Below the pieces are notes generated by a model, which worked only from the letters and a program-made list of their open reading frames with translations, had not been told where the DNA came from and made no database searches. Positions 16,309-25,504 of a DNA stretch of 64,000 bases are shown piece after piece (the first letter of the stretch is position 1; each line of letters starts with the position of its first letter). The DNA comes from Castellaniella sp040276065 (GTDB lineage: Bacteria > Pseudomonadota > Gammaproteobacteria > Burkholderiales > Burkholderiaceae_B), in assembly GCF_040276065.1 (NCBI RefSeq), contig NZ_JBELOI010000001.1, forward strand, positions 603,480-667,479, given 5' to 3'. The translations under genes were made by a program, and so were the position numbers.

Positions 16309-18417
16309 ATGAGCGCTGGTGTGGATCTGAGTGAGTTCTTCGATACGTTCTTCGACGAGGCCGACGAATTGCTCGCCGAAATGGAGCAACTCCTGCTCGG
16401 CCTGGACCCGAGCGCGCCGGATGTGGACGAGCTCAACGCCATTTTCCGAGCAGCGCACTCGATCAAGGGTGGAGCGGCCACGTTTGGCTGTTTTGAGGAA
16501 TTGGCCAAGACCACCCATCTGCTCGAGAACCAATTGGACCTGATCCGCCACGGCGAGATGCCGCTGCGTCAGGACATGATCGACCTCTTTCTGGAAACCA
16601 AAGACGTGCTGACCGAACAAGTTGCCGCCTATCGCGAATCCGGGAAACCCGACCAGGACGCGTACGAGCGAATTTGTGCGCAACTGCGCCAGCTTGCGCT
16701 GGAGCAGCAGGGCGAGGCCGCCACGATCCAGGCGCCGTCCTCGCCTGCCGACCGTCCGACCTCCCCGGACCCGGCCCTCGCCGATCCGCCTGCCGCCGAG
16801 TCCGGTACCGACCTGCCACTGCGGGTCCACGTCGCCCGGATCCGGGACAAGGACATCGGGCCGCTCGCGGCCGAAATGGCGCTGATGGGCGAGGTGCTGC
16901 ACGAGGAGCATCGGGACGGGGCCTTGTCGATCTGGCTCGAGACCACCGCGACGGCCAGCGACCTCGAGGCCGTGTGCTGCTTCGTCGTCGATGCCGATCA
17001 GGTCTCGGTGCGGCCCGAGGCCTTGCCCAGCGCCGCCGCGTCGCGGCCCGAGGCGACCGCCGCGCTCTTTGCCGAGGCCGCGCACGCCATCGAGACCGCC
17101 CTCGATGCGGGGCCCCCAGCCAGTCCCGCAGCCGCCACCCTGGCCGAACCCGCGCCGGCCGGGGCCGCCGATGACGCATCCGAGCCACCGGCCGCTCGCG
17201 ACGACAAGGCGGGCAGGCTCGGCAAGGCCGGCAAGCCCAAAGAAACCGGCACCATCCGCGTCGGCGTGGAAAAGGTCGACCAGATCATCAATTTGGTGGG
17301 CGAACTCGTCATCACCCAGGCCATGCTGGTCCAGACCTCGCAATCCCTGGATCCGGTGCTACATGACCGTCTGCTCAACGGTATCGAGCAGCTCGAGCGC
17401 AACGCGCGCGACTTGCAAGAGGCCGTCATGTCCATCCGCATGATGCCGATGGACTACGTCTTCAGCCGCTTCCCGCGCGTGGTGCGTGAGAACGCCACCC
17501 GCATGGGAAAACGCATCCGCCTGGTCACCAAGGGCCAGGCGACCGAACTCGACAAGAGTCTGATCGAGCGTATCATCGACCCGCTGACGCACCTCGTGCG
17601 CAACAGCCTGGACCATGGCTTCGAGATGCCCGAGGTCCGCCAGGCCCAAGGCAAGGATCCCGAGGGCACCTTGATCCTGTCGGCGCAGCACAACGGCGGC
17701 CAGATCGTCATCGACGTCATCGACGACGGCGCGGGCCTCGACCGCGCGCGCATCCTCAAAAAGGCGATCACCCAGGGCTTTCCGGTCTCCGAGTCCACGC
17801 CCGACGAGGAGCTCTGGCAGTTGATTTTCGCGCCCGGGTTCTCGACGGCCGAGAAAGTCACCGACATTTCCGGGCGAGGCGTGGGCATGGATGTGGTGCG
17901 GCGCAATATCCAGGGCATGGGCGGGCACGTCCAGCTTTCGTCCAGGGCCGGCGAGGGGACCACCACGCGGATCGTGCTGCCCCTCACGCTCGCGATCCTC
18001 GACGGGATGTCCGTTCGAGTCGGTGCGGAAACCTTCATCCTGCCGCTGTCCCACGTCACCGAATCCATGCAGGCCACCGCCGACCAGATCCACAACATCT
18101 CGGACACCGAGCGGATGCTGCACGTGCGCGGCGAGTACCTGCCGGTCGTCGCGCTGCACGAGGTGTTCGGCGTCGAGGGCGCCGAGGCCAACCTGACGCG
18201 TGCCATCGCGGTCATCTTGCAGGCCGAGGATGTGCGTTTCGCCTTGATGGTCGATCACTTGATCGGCCAGCACCAGGTCGTGGTCAAGAATCTCGAGGCA
18301 AATTATCGCAAGGTGCCGGGTATTTCGGCGGCCACCATCCTGGGCGATGGCAGCGTCGCGCTGATCGTGGACGTCTTTGCGCTGCGGCGCGCGTCCGCTC
18401 TGCGCGCCGTGGCTTGA
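16309..18417 (+). CDS. cheA: CheA, chemotaxis histidine kinase
   Basis: A 702-residue kinase. P1 (HPt) holds the phosphorylated H50 in AAHSIKGGAATFG. A P2-like CheY/CheB-docking region lies around 165-235, followed by a low-complexity linker. P3 dimerisation starts near residue 310 (VEKVDQIINLVGEL). P4 ATPase shows the N box HLVRNSLDHGFE, DDGAGLD, and GRGVGMDVV boxes. P5, which binds CheW and receptors, forms the C-terminus. The ATG at 16309 follows AAGGACGAAAGC; the frame is open further upstream but only as a shadow of motB. It heads the che segment of the motAB-che operon. Confidence 0.96.
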   Translation: MSAGVDLSEFFDTFFDEADELLAEMEQLLLGLDPSAPDVDELNAIFRAAHSIKGGAATFGCFEELAKTTHLLENQLDLIRHGEMPLRQDMIDLFLETKDVLTEQVAAYRESGKPDQDAYERICAQLRQLALEQQGEAATIQAPSSPADRPTSPDPALADPPAAESGTDLPLRVHVARIRDKDIGPLAAEMALMGEVLHEEHRDGALSIWLETTATASDLEAVCCFVVDADQVSVRPEALPSAAASRPEATAALFAEAAHAIETALDAGPPASPAAATLAEPAPAGAADDASEPPAARDDKAGRLGKAGKPKETGTIRVGVEKVDQIINLVGELVITQAMLVQTSQSLDPVLHDRLLNGIEQLERNARDLQEAVMSIRMMPMDYVFSRFPRVVRENATRMGKRIRLVTKGQATELDKSLIERIIDPLTHLVRNSLDHGFEMPEVRQAQGKDPEGTLILSAQHNGGQIVIDVIDDGAGLDRARILKKAITQGFPVSESTPDEELWQLIFAPGFSTAEKVTDISGRGVGMDVVRRNIQGMGGHVQLSSRAGEGTTTRIVLPLTLAILDGMSVRVGAETFILPLSHVTESMQATADQIHNISDTERMLHVRGEYLPVVALHEVFGVEGAEANLTRAIAVILQAEDVRFALMVDHLIGQHQVVVKNLEANYRKVPGISAATILGDGSVALIVDVFALRRASALRAVA

Positions 18418-18441
18418 TCCTCTTCACGTTCGGAGACCATC

Positions 18442-18936
18442 ATGAATCTCAATCAAAAACGGGACCAGGCCGAGGGCCAGGGCAAGGAGTTCCTGGTCTT
18501 CACGCTGGCCGAGCAAGAATACGGCATCGATATCCTCAAAGTCCAGGAAATCCGAGGCTACGACAACCAGTCGGTCACCCGGATCGCGAACGTGCCGTCC
18601 TTCATCAAGGGGGTGACCAATCTGCGCGGGGTCATTGTCCCCATCGTTGATCTACGCATGAAGTTCAACCTGGACAAGATCGAATACAACCACCAGACCG
18701 TGGTGGTGATCCTGAACGTCCATTCGCGGGTGATGGGGGTCGTGGTCGATGGCGTGTCCGACGTGTTGATGCTGCAGTCCTCCCAGATCAGCCCGGCACC
18801 GCAATTCGGGTCCGCCTTCTCGACCGAGCACTTGATGGGCATCGGCACTGTGGGCGAGCGCATGCTGATCCTGGTAGACATCGAAAAGCTCATGACCAGC
18901 GACGAAATGGCGCTGGTCGAGAGCGCGGCGGCCTGA
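18442..18936 (+). CDS. cheW: CheW, receptor-kinase coupling protein
   Basis: A 164-residue single CheW-like SH3-type domain protein that links chemoreceptors to CheA P5. The family core EFLVFTLAEQEYGIDILKV begins near residue 16, and NLRGVIVPIVDLR lies near residue 58. Length and sequence are standard. It sits 24 bp after cheA and 44 bp before the receptor gene. Confidence 0.96.
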   Translation: MNLNQKRDQAEGQGKEFLVFTLAEQEYGIDILKVQEIRGYDNQSVTRIANVPSFIKGVTNLRGVIVPIVDLRMKFNLDKIEYNHQTVVVILNVHSRVMGVVVDGVSDVLMLQSSQISPAPQFGSAFSTEHLMGIGTVGERMLILVDIEKLMTSDEMALVESAAA

Positions 18937-18980
18937 TCGGCCCTCCGCGCATTCCCTGACATCCAGAGGCGGGACTCTTC

Positions 18981-20699
18981 ATGCAAATAGGCAAAAAAGT
19001 CTTATTCGGCGCCCTCAAGGTTCGCACCAGCCTGATCCTGGTGTTGACCTTTTTCTTTGTCATGCTGGTCGCGGGGGCGGCGCTCGGCGTGCTGTCGCTC
19101 AGGTTCAACAATGATGCCCTCAAGAGCATCGTTCGAGACCAGCACACCGCCTCCAGCATGGACGCGGCGATCAACCAGTATCAGGATGTCCAGGTGATGA
19201 TGGGCCGCACGATGGCCAGCTTCACCGTGAACAGCGATCTGCTCAACAACAGCATCGTCTCGAGCTGGAGCGGCGATGAGCAGGCCAGCGGCCTGAGCGA
19301 TGCCAGCCAGGCCCTGCTCAAAGAGGCCGAACGCCAGATCGCCCGTTCCCGAGAGGCTTTTTCCGTGTTCAAGACTCAGGCCGAGGCGACCATGGCGCCC
19401 GAGAGCGGCTACGACCGCGTGATCAACGCCTATGACGAGTTGACCAGCAGCGGCCTGACCAAGCTCCTCGACGCCCTGAAGAGCGGCCAGATGGAGACCT
19501 ACAACGATGTTCTCACCAATCTCGTCGTGCCCATGGAGGCCAACCTGCAGCAGTCCTACGAGACCCTCAAGGAGTATCAGCGGCTGCACATCGCCGAGGC
19601 CGTGACCCGCGAGGAAACCCTGTTCGAGCGCGTCGTGGCGATCGTCGGCGTCTCGATGCTGGTGGCCTTGCTGTTCGCCTTCTCGGCCTATGTATTCCTG
19701 CAGCGGGTCGTGTTGCGGCCCCTGGCCAATGCCGGCGCCCACTTCGACGGAATTGCCGCCGGTGATCTGACCAGGCCCATCGCCGCCACGGCGCGCAACG
19801 AGATCGGCGTGCTGTACGAGGCCATGCGCCGCATGCAGGACGGCCTGTCCCGGACCGTCGCATCGGTGCGCGGCGGCGTGGGCGAGATTCGCAACGGGTC
19901 GCAGGAAATCTTTGCCGGCAACACAGATCTCAGCAGCCGGACCGAGCAGCAGGCGGCCTCTCTGCAGCAGACGGCCGCCAGCATGGAGGAGCTCGCCAGC
20001 ACCGTGCGCCAGAACTCGGACAATGCCGAGCAGGCCGATCGCCTGGCCAAGAGCGCGGCCGAGGTGGCGCAGCGCGGCGGCGCGGCGGTGGCCGTCGTGG
20101 CCGAGACCATGACCGGGATCACCGCGAGCTCGGGCAAGATGTCCGAGATCGTCAGCGTGATCGACGGCATCGCCTTCCAGACCAACATTCTAGCGCTCAA
20201 TGCCGCCGTCGAGGCCGCGCGAGCGGGCGAGCAGGGCAAGGGCTTTGCCGTGGTCGCGGGCGAGGTGCGGTCCCTGGCGCAGCGCAGCGCCCAGGCCGCC
20301 AAGGAAATCAAGGGCCTGATCGACGAATCCATCGGGCGGGTCAAGGAAGGCTCCGAGCGCGTCGGCGACGCGGCGCGCATCATGGACGAGATCGTCAAGT
20401 CCGTGCAGGGCGTGACCGCCATCATGCACGAGATTTCGTCGGCATCGCGCGAACAGTCCGACGGCATCGTGCAGATCAATCAGGCGGTGACCGAAATGGA
20501 TGGGGTGGTTCAGCGGAATGCCGCGCTCGTCCAGCAGGCGGCGGCGGCGGCGGGCTCCCTGCAGGAGCAGGCCGAGCGCCTCGCCGAGGCGGTTTCGGTC
20601 TTCAAGATCCGCGAGGGCGGCGAGGTGATCGACGTATCGGGCGGTGCGCTGGGATACCGGTCTCAGCCTGTGCTGCCCACCCTGGCACTGAATACGTGA
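18981..20699 (+). CDS. Methyl-accepting chemotaxis protein (Tsr/Tar type)
   Basis: A 572-residue transmembrane receptor. TM1 spans residues ~14-37. A ~155-residue periplasmic four-helix-bundle type ligand domain follows. TM2 lies at ~208-232, then a HAMP domain and a long cytoplasmic coiled coil. The conserved signalling tip is IDGIAFQTNILALNAAVEAARAGE. There is no C-terminal NWETF-like pentapeptide; the end is LPTLALNT, so CheR recruitment by that tether is unlikely. Ligand cannot be read. Its position between cheW and cheR is that of the Tsr homologue in Bordetella-like clusters. Confidence 0.94.
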   Translation: MQIGKKVLFGALKVRTSLILVLTFFFVMLVAGAALGVLSLRFNNDALKSIVRDQHTASSMDAAINQYQDVQVMMGRTMASFTVNSDLLNNSIVSSWSGDEQASGLSDASQALLKEAERQIARSREAFSVFKTQAEATMAPESGYDRVINAYDELTSSGLTKLLDALKSGQMETYNDVLTNLVVPMEANLQQSYETLKEYQRLHIAEAVTREETLFERVVAIVGVSMLVALLFAFSAYVFLQRVVLRPLANAGAHFDGIAAGDLTRPIAATARNEIGVLYEAMRRMQDGLSRTVASVRGGVGEIRNGSQEIFAGNTDLSSRTEQQAASLQQTAASMEELASTVRQNSDNAEQADRLAKSAAEVAQRGGAAVAVVAETMTGITASSGKMSEIVSVIDGIAFQTNILALNAAVEAARAGEQGKGFAVVAGEVRSLAQRSAQAAKEIKGLIDESIGRVKEGSERVGDAARIMDEIVKSVQGVTAIMHEISSASREQSDGIVQINQAVTEMDGVVQRNAALVQQAAAAAGSLQEQAERLAEAVSVFKIREGGEVIDVSGGALGYRSQPVLPTLALNT

Positions 20700-20724
20700 G
20701 CCGTGTGATGCACAGGCGCGCGGC

Positions 20725-21570
20725 ATGAGCAGCGAAACGCTGGCGACCTCGTTTTTTTCCCAACCGATCCTGCCCAGGGCCGAGCCGGACGAGCTCTCGC
20801 GTGCTGTCCAGATTCTGCGGCGGCGCACGGGCATCGTCCTGGGCGAACACAAGATGGACATGGCTGCGCGCACCCTGGGCCTGCGCACGCGCCATCTGGG
20901 CCTGGAGTCCGTGCGCGACTACCTGTCCATGCTCGAGCTCGATGCGGCGGCTCCCGAATGGGAGCGCTTCATCAGCGCATTCACGATCAATCACACCGCG
21001 TTTTTTCGCGAGCGGCATCATTTCAAGATCTTGGCCGAGTGGGTCAAGTCGCGCAAGCGGCCGGTCACGGTCTGGTGCTGCGCCGCCTCCACTGGCGAGG
21101 AGCCCTATACCATCGCCATGACCCTGCACGACGCCTGCGGGCAGTCCGAGGCGGGCTTGTCGGTCATCGCCACCGACATCGACGCCCAGGCGATCGAGCA
21201 GGCGCGCGCGGGGATCTATACGCTGGACCGGATCAAGCCCGTGCCGCCCGATTTTCTCAAACGTTATTTCCTGCGTGGATCGGGCCGGCAGGCGGGGATG
21301 GCCAAGGTTAAGCCCGTGCTGTACGAGATGGTGTCCTTCGATGTGCTGAACCTGGTGGCGCCCCAGTGGCCGCTCACCCAGCAATTCGACGCCATCTTTT
21401 GTCGCAACACGATGATCTACTTCGACAAGCAAACCCAGACTCGGATCCTCGAGCGCTTCGTACCCTTGCTCAAGCCCGGCGGCCTGCTGTTTGCCGGGCA
21501 CTCCGAGAATTTCACGTACCTGACCAAGGCCTTGCGCCTGAAGGGGCAGACCGTTTATACCCTGGCCTGA
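20725..21570 (+). CDS. cheR: CheR, receptor methyltransferase
   Basis: A 281-residue SAM-dependent methyltransferase that methylates receptor glutamates. An alpha-helical N-terminal domain (about 20-95) precedes the Rossmann domain with WCCAASTGEEPYTIAM (SAM-binding loop) near residue 115. The conserved FCRNTMIYFD lies near residue 228. The C-terminus HSENFTYL is typical. It stands directly after the receptor gene. No cheD lies between cheR and cheB. Confidence 0.96.
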   Translation: MSSETLATSFFSQPILPRAEPDELSRAVQILRRRTGIVLGEHKMDMAARTLGLRTRHLGLESVRDYLSMLELDAAAPEWERFISAFTINHTAFFRERHHFKILAEWVKSRKRPVTVWCCAASTGEEPYTIAMTLHDACGQSEAGLSVIATDIDAQAIEQARAGIYTLDRIKPVPPDFLKRYFLRGSGRQAGMAKVKPVLYEMVSFDVLNLVAPQWPLTQQFDAIFCRNTMIYFDKQTQTRILERFVPLLKPGGLLFAGHSENFTYLTKALRLKGQTVYTLA

Positions 21571-21590
21571 CAGGTCGGGCGCAATCAGAC

Positions 21591-22652
21591 ATGGCACCCA
21601 TGAAGAAAATCCGCGTTTTGTGTGTGGACGATTCGGCGCTGGTCCGCAGCCTCATGAGCGAGATCATCGGCGGGCAGTCCGATATGGAAGTGGTGGCCAC
21701 GGCGCCCGACCCGCTGGTCGCCCGCGAGCTCATCAAACAGCACAACCCCGACGTGCTGACGCTGGACGTCGAGATGCCACGCATGGATGGGCTGGATTTT
21801 CTCGAACGCTTGATGCGCCTGCGGCCCATGCCGGTGGTGATGGTGTCCTCGTTGACCGAGCGAAATTCCGAGGTGACCTTGCGTGCGCTCGAACTCGGCG
21901 CGGTCGATTTCGTGACCAAGCCCAGGCTGGGCTTGCGCGACGGGCTGCTCGAGTACAGCGACATGATCGCCGACAAGATCCGCGCCGCCGCGCTCGCCCG
22001 GCCGCGCCAGCGCCAGATGGTGGACGGGGGCGCCCGCAAGCGCCTGGCGGTGGCGTTTGCGACCACCGAAAAACTCGTCGTGATCGGCGCCTCGACGGGC
22101 GGCACCGAGGCCATCCGTCATGTCCTCGAACCCCTGCCGGCCAATAGTCCGGCCATCATGATCACGCAGCACATGCCCGCAGGTTTCACGAAATCCTTCG
22201 TCCAGCGTCTCGACGGCCTGTGCGCGATGAGCGTCCACGAGGCCGAGGACGGACAGCGCGTGCTGCCGGGCCACGTTTATCTCGCGCCGGGCGGCGTCGC
22301 GCACATGAAGCTCGCGCGCTCGGGGGCCAATTACGTCGTCAAGCTCGAGTACTCCGAGCCGGTCAACCGCCACCGGCCATCGGTGGATGTGCTGTTCCAC
22401 TCGGCCGCGCAGGTCGCGGGCCGGAACGCCATCGGCGTGATCCTCACCGGCATGGGCAAGGACGGCGCGCAGGGCTTGCTGGCCATGCGCGAGGCCGGCG
22501 CGCGCACCTTCGCCCAGGACGAGGCGAGCTGCGTCGTCTTCGGCATGCCGCGTGAAGCCCTGCTGATCGGGGCGGCCGAGGAGGCCGTCCCGCTGGCGGA
22601 CATGAGCGAGAGAATACTCAAGAGCGTGGGCGCCTATGGGCACCGGGTTTGA
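21591..22652 (+). CDS. cheB: CheB, receptor methylesterase/glutamine deamidase
   Basis: A 353-residue two-domain response regulator. The receiver domain has acidic D13 and D14 and phospho-acceptor D59 in TLDVEMPRMDG. The catalytic domain shows the triad S168 (GASTGG), H194 (QHMPAGFT) and D291 (GMGKDG). It removes receptor methyl groups and deamidates receptor glutamines when phosphorylated by CheA. The start is either ATG 21591 or ATG 21600; both lie just before the receiver domain. A longer open frame upstream overlaps cheR and is not used. Confidence 0.96.
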   Translation: MAPMKKIRVLCVDDSALVRSLMSEIIGGQSDMEVVATAPDPLVARELIKQHNPDVLTLDVEMPRMDGLDFLERLMRLRPMPVVMVSSLTERNSEVTLRALELGAVDFVTKPRLGLRDGLLEYSDMIADKIRAAALARPRQRQMVDGGARKRLAVAFATTEKLVVIGASTGGTEAIRHVLEPLPANSPAIMITQHMPAGFTKSFVQRLDGLCAMSVHEAEDGQRVLPGHVYLAPGGVAHMKLARSGANYVVKLEYSEPVNRHRPSVDVLFHSAAQVAGRNAIGVILTGMGKDGAQGLLAMREAGARTFAQDEASCVVFGMPREALLIGAAEEAVPLADMSERILKSVGAYGHRV

Positions 22653-22714
22653 GGCCCGCACGGCCCCGCCCCAAATGGATGCGTACTGACACCTTTGATA
22701 TTGGAGAGTGACCG

Positions 22715-23098
22715 GTGGTACAGAAAACCATGAAAATCCTGATCGTCGACGATTTCCCGACGATGCGCAGGATCATCAAGAACCTGCTCAAGGACCTGGG
22801 GTTCGAGAATGTCGATGAGGCCGAGGACGGCGCCATCGGCCTCGAGAAGCTGCGTAACGGCAACTTCGATTTCGTGGTGTCGGACTGGAACATGCCCAAT
22901 ATGGATGGGCTGACGATGCTGCAGCAGATCCGGGCCGATCCCAACCTGGCGTCTGTGCCCGTCCTGATGGTGACCGCAGAGGCAAAAAAGGAAAACATCA
23001 TTGCGGCGGCCCAGGCGGGGGCGAGCGGCTATGTGGTCAAGCCCTTTACCGCCGCCACCCTCGAGGAAAAACTCAACAAGATCTTCGAGAAACTCTGA
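22715..23098 (+). CDS. cheY: CheY, chemotaxis response regulator
   Basis: A 127-residue single receiver domain nearly identical in pattern to E. coli CheY. It has D12, D13 and phospho-acceptor D57 in SDWNMPNMDG, and a conserved C-terminal half with lysine in VVKPFTAATLEEKLN. Phosphorylated CheY binds FliM to change rotation direction. A GTG at 22715 is preferred because GGAGAG precedes it by seven bases and the length then matches the family. An ATG at 22730 is the alternative. cheZ follows after 12 bp. Confidence 0.96.
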   Translation: MVQKTMKILIVDDFPTMRRIIKNLLKDLGFENVDEAEDGAIGLEKLRNGNFDFVVSDWNMPNMDGLTMLQQIRADPNLASVPVLMVTAEAKKENIIAAAQAGASGYVVKPFTAATLEEKLNKIFEKL

Positions 23099-23110
23099 GT
23101 GGAGGACGGC

Positions 23111-23755
23111 ATGACAACGGACAACAGCATGAGCCTCGGTGCGTTCCCCGAGGAACCCATAGACCTGATCCACCGGATCGCGCAGTTAACCCGGATGTTG
23201 CGCGAGAGCATGCGCGAACTGGGCCTGGACCAGGCGATCAAGGATGCGGCGCACGCGATCCCCGATGCGCGCGACCGCCTGCACTACGTCGCCCAGATGA
23301 CCGAGCAGGCCGCCAACCGCGTCCTCAACGCCGCCGAGCAGATCCAGCCCTGGCAGGACGCCCTGCAGGGCCAGGCGCAGGATCTGGATACGCGCTGGCA
23401 GGCGTGGTTCGACCATCCGGTCGAGCTGGGCCAGGCGCGCGAGCTGGTGGATGCGACGCGGGCCCTGCTCAAGGACATCCCGGAAAAGACCCAGGCCACC
23501 CAGCAAAACGTCATGGAGATCATCATGGCCCAGGATTTCCAGGATCTGACCGGCCAGGTGATCATGAAGATGCTGGGCGTCGTCACCGCCATCGAGACCG
23601 AGCTCGTGCAGGTGTTGATCGACAACGTGCCCCAGGACCGGCGCGAGGAAACCCGGTCGCTGCTCAACGGGCCGGCGGTCAAACCCGACGGCAAGGCGGA
23701 TGTCGTGGCCAATCAGGACCAGGTCGACGATCTGCTCGCGAGCCTCGGTTTCTGA
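23111..23755 (+). CDS. cheZ: CheZ, CheY-P phosphatase
   Basis: A 214-residue helical-hairpin phosphatase. The catalytic segment is visible as IIMAQDFQDLTGQVIMKM around residue 137, with the glutamine that attacks CheY-P. The C-terminal CheY-binding peptide DQVDDLLASLGF closes the protein. The ATG at 23111 is set by a GGAGG sequence five bases upstream; the open frame begins 12 bp earlier at a GTG. It is the last gene of the compact che run, with 118 bp to the next gene. Confidence 0.96.
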   Translation: MTTDNSMSLGAFPEEPIDLIHRIAQLTRMLRESMRELGLDQAIKDAAHAIPDARDRLHYVAQMTEQAANRVLNAAEQIQPWQDALQGQAQDLDTRWQAWFDHPVELGQARELVDATRALLKDIPEKTQATQQNVMEIIMAQDFQDLTGQVIMKMLGVVTAIETELVQVLIDNVPQDRREETRSLLNGPAVKPDGKADVVANQDQVDDLLASLGF

Positions 23756-23873
23756 GCGGCACGCGGGGCGGTGACGTGCCGTTGCGGGTGCAAACGAGCG
23801 GTCCGGGCGAATCATGAATTGATGTCTAGATACGGCCCATGACGGAATGGGCGACCGGTCAAAAGGAGACAGC

Positions 23874-25412
23874 ATGAAAAGAGATCACGGCAGGACCCTT
23901 GGCCTGGGACGGTTGCTCAATCGCCTGAGCCATGGACACGCGACGCTCGCCGACCGATCCTGGACCCTGAGTCCGGCGGCTTGGCCGGTGGGCCGCTTCC
24001 TGGATTCCTTGAGGGCGCGCTTCGTGGTGATGCGTCATTCCAGCATCCAGATTTCCATCAACGCCGCCCGCCTGCAGGCTTATACCGAGGAATGCGAAAT
24101 CCTGGCACAAGGGCAGGCGCTCGATGCCGACGGTTTGTCGGTCCAGGGCAATCAGATCGCCGGCCTGTCCGAGCAGACCAACGAGACCGTCATCGGCATG
24201 GCCGAGTCCTTCCGGACCCAACTGCAATCCCTGCAGGAGACGCGCTCGCGGCTCGACGAACTGCATGATCGGGTGGGGCGCGTCGCCGCGCAGATGCAGG
24301 CTTTCTCCGAGATGGTGGTGCAACTGAACGAGCGCGCCCGCTCGGTCGAGGACACCAGCCGCCTGATCAAGGACATCGCCTTGCAGACCCACCTGCTGGC
24401 ATTGAACGCCGGGGTCGAGGCGGCGCGCGCGGGTGAGGCGGGCAGGGGATTCGCCGTGGTTGCCAGCGAGGTCGGCAAGCTCGCCGAGCGTGTCAACGCG
24501 GCCACCGGCGACATCGTCCGGCACACCGGAGAGATCCTTGGGCTGGTCACCAGCACGCGTCGCCAGACCGATCACATTCACGCCGACATGACGGCCTCGA
24601 ACACCATGGTGGGCGATTTCTCACAGCAATTCACCGCGCTGGTGCACGAGCTCGAGGGCATGGGCGGGCAGATGGACCAGGTCGCCGACAACGTCTCGCA
24701 GGTCAACCAGACCAACCACGACATGAGTGCCGCCGTCTCGCGCATCGCCTCGCAAAGCGCCCAGGTGCTCGACCGGGTGGGCACGATGCGCGGACAGGTG
24801 CAGGATGTGCGCCGGCAGGCCGAGAGCCTGCAGGAAATGCTGGCGGCCCTGCGCACGGGCCGCACCCCCTTCGATGCGCTGGTCAACATTCTGGAATCCA
24901 TGCGCGAGGCCTGCGTGCGCCTGCTGCACCAGGCGCAGCGACAGGGGCTCGACATCTTCGACCGCTCGTACCGCCAGATTCCGGGCAGCAATCCGCCGCG
25001 TTATCACGTCGGCTACGACAGGACCATTGACCAGCCCCTGCAGCGGATCCTCGACTTCGTTCTGGAGCAGTTGCCGGCCGGCTACTATGCGATCCTGATC
25101 GACGGCAAGGGCTATGCGCCCACCCACAACGCGCGCTATGCGCGGCAGCCGACCGGCGACGTGGCGCACGATACTCTGCATGTGCGCGACAAACGCCTGT
25201 TCGACGACCAGATCAGCAAGAACGCCATCGGCAACAAGGGCGGCGTCATGTGCCAGACCTATATGCGCGACACTGGCGAGATCATCACCGATGTGTCGAT
25301 CCCCTTGGATCTGGATGGCACGCGCTGGGGCGCGGTGCGCATAGGCCTGGATTATCTGCGCTACGAAGAGCTCACTGGCCGGGCCAGCAGCCAGCCCCGG
25401 CTAAGTGCCTGA
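23874..25412 (+). CDS. Soluble methyl-accepting chemotaxis protein with C-terminal sensory domain
   Basis: A 512-residue receptor without a membrane helix. The signalling coiled coil is in the N-terminal two-thirds (about 85-340), with its tip near 160-190 as IALQTHLLALNAGVEAARAG. Histidine replaces the usual asparagine of QTN. The C-terminal ~150 residues look like a Cache/PAS-type sensor (GYAPTHNARY near 412, then DKRLFDD), a signature I recall from receptors with a C-terminal cytoplasmic sensor. The ATG at 23874 is fixed by AAGGAG five bases before it; a GTG 27 bp upstream is the open-frame alternative. The gene is between cheZ and flhB, separated from both by ~90-120 bp. Ligand unknown. 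Confidence 0.85.
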   Translation: MKRDHGRTLGLGRLLNRLSHGHATLADRSWTLSPAAWPVGRFLDSLRARFVVMRHSSIQISINAARLQAYTEECEILAQGQALDADGLSVQGNQIAGLSEQTNETVIGMAESFRTQLQSLQETRSRLDELHDRVGRVAAQMQAFSEMVVQLNERARSVEDTSRLIKDIALQTHLLALNAGVEAARAGEAGRGFAVVASEVGKLAERVNAATGDIVRHTGEILGLVTSTRRQTDHIHADMTASNTMVGDFSQQFTALVHELEGMGGQMDQVADNVSQVNQTNHDMSAAVSRIASQSAQVLDRVGTMRGQVQDVRRQAESLQEMLAALRTGRTPFDALVNILESMREACVRLLHQAQRQGLDIFDRSYRQIPGSNPPRYHVGYDRTIDQPLQRILDFVLEQLPAGYYAILIDGKGYAPTHNARYARQPTGDVAHDTLHVRDKRLFDDQISKNAIGNKGGVMCQTYMRDTGEIITDVSIPLDLDGTRWGAVRIGLDYLRYEELTGRASSQPRLSA

Positions 25413-25504
25413 ACAGCCTCGCTTAAGCGGCCTTGCTTGGCGGATCGCGGGGGGCGCCCGGGAGCTAGAATCCAGGCTGTCCCCATTTCCCGCCTCCCGC
25501 TCGC

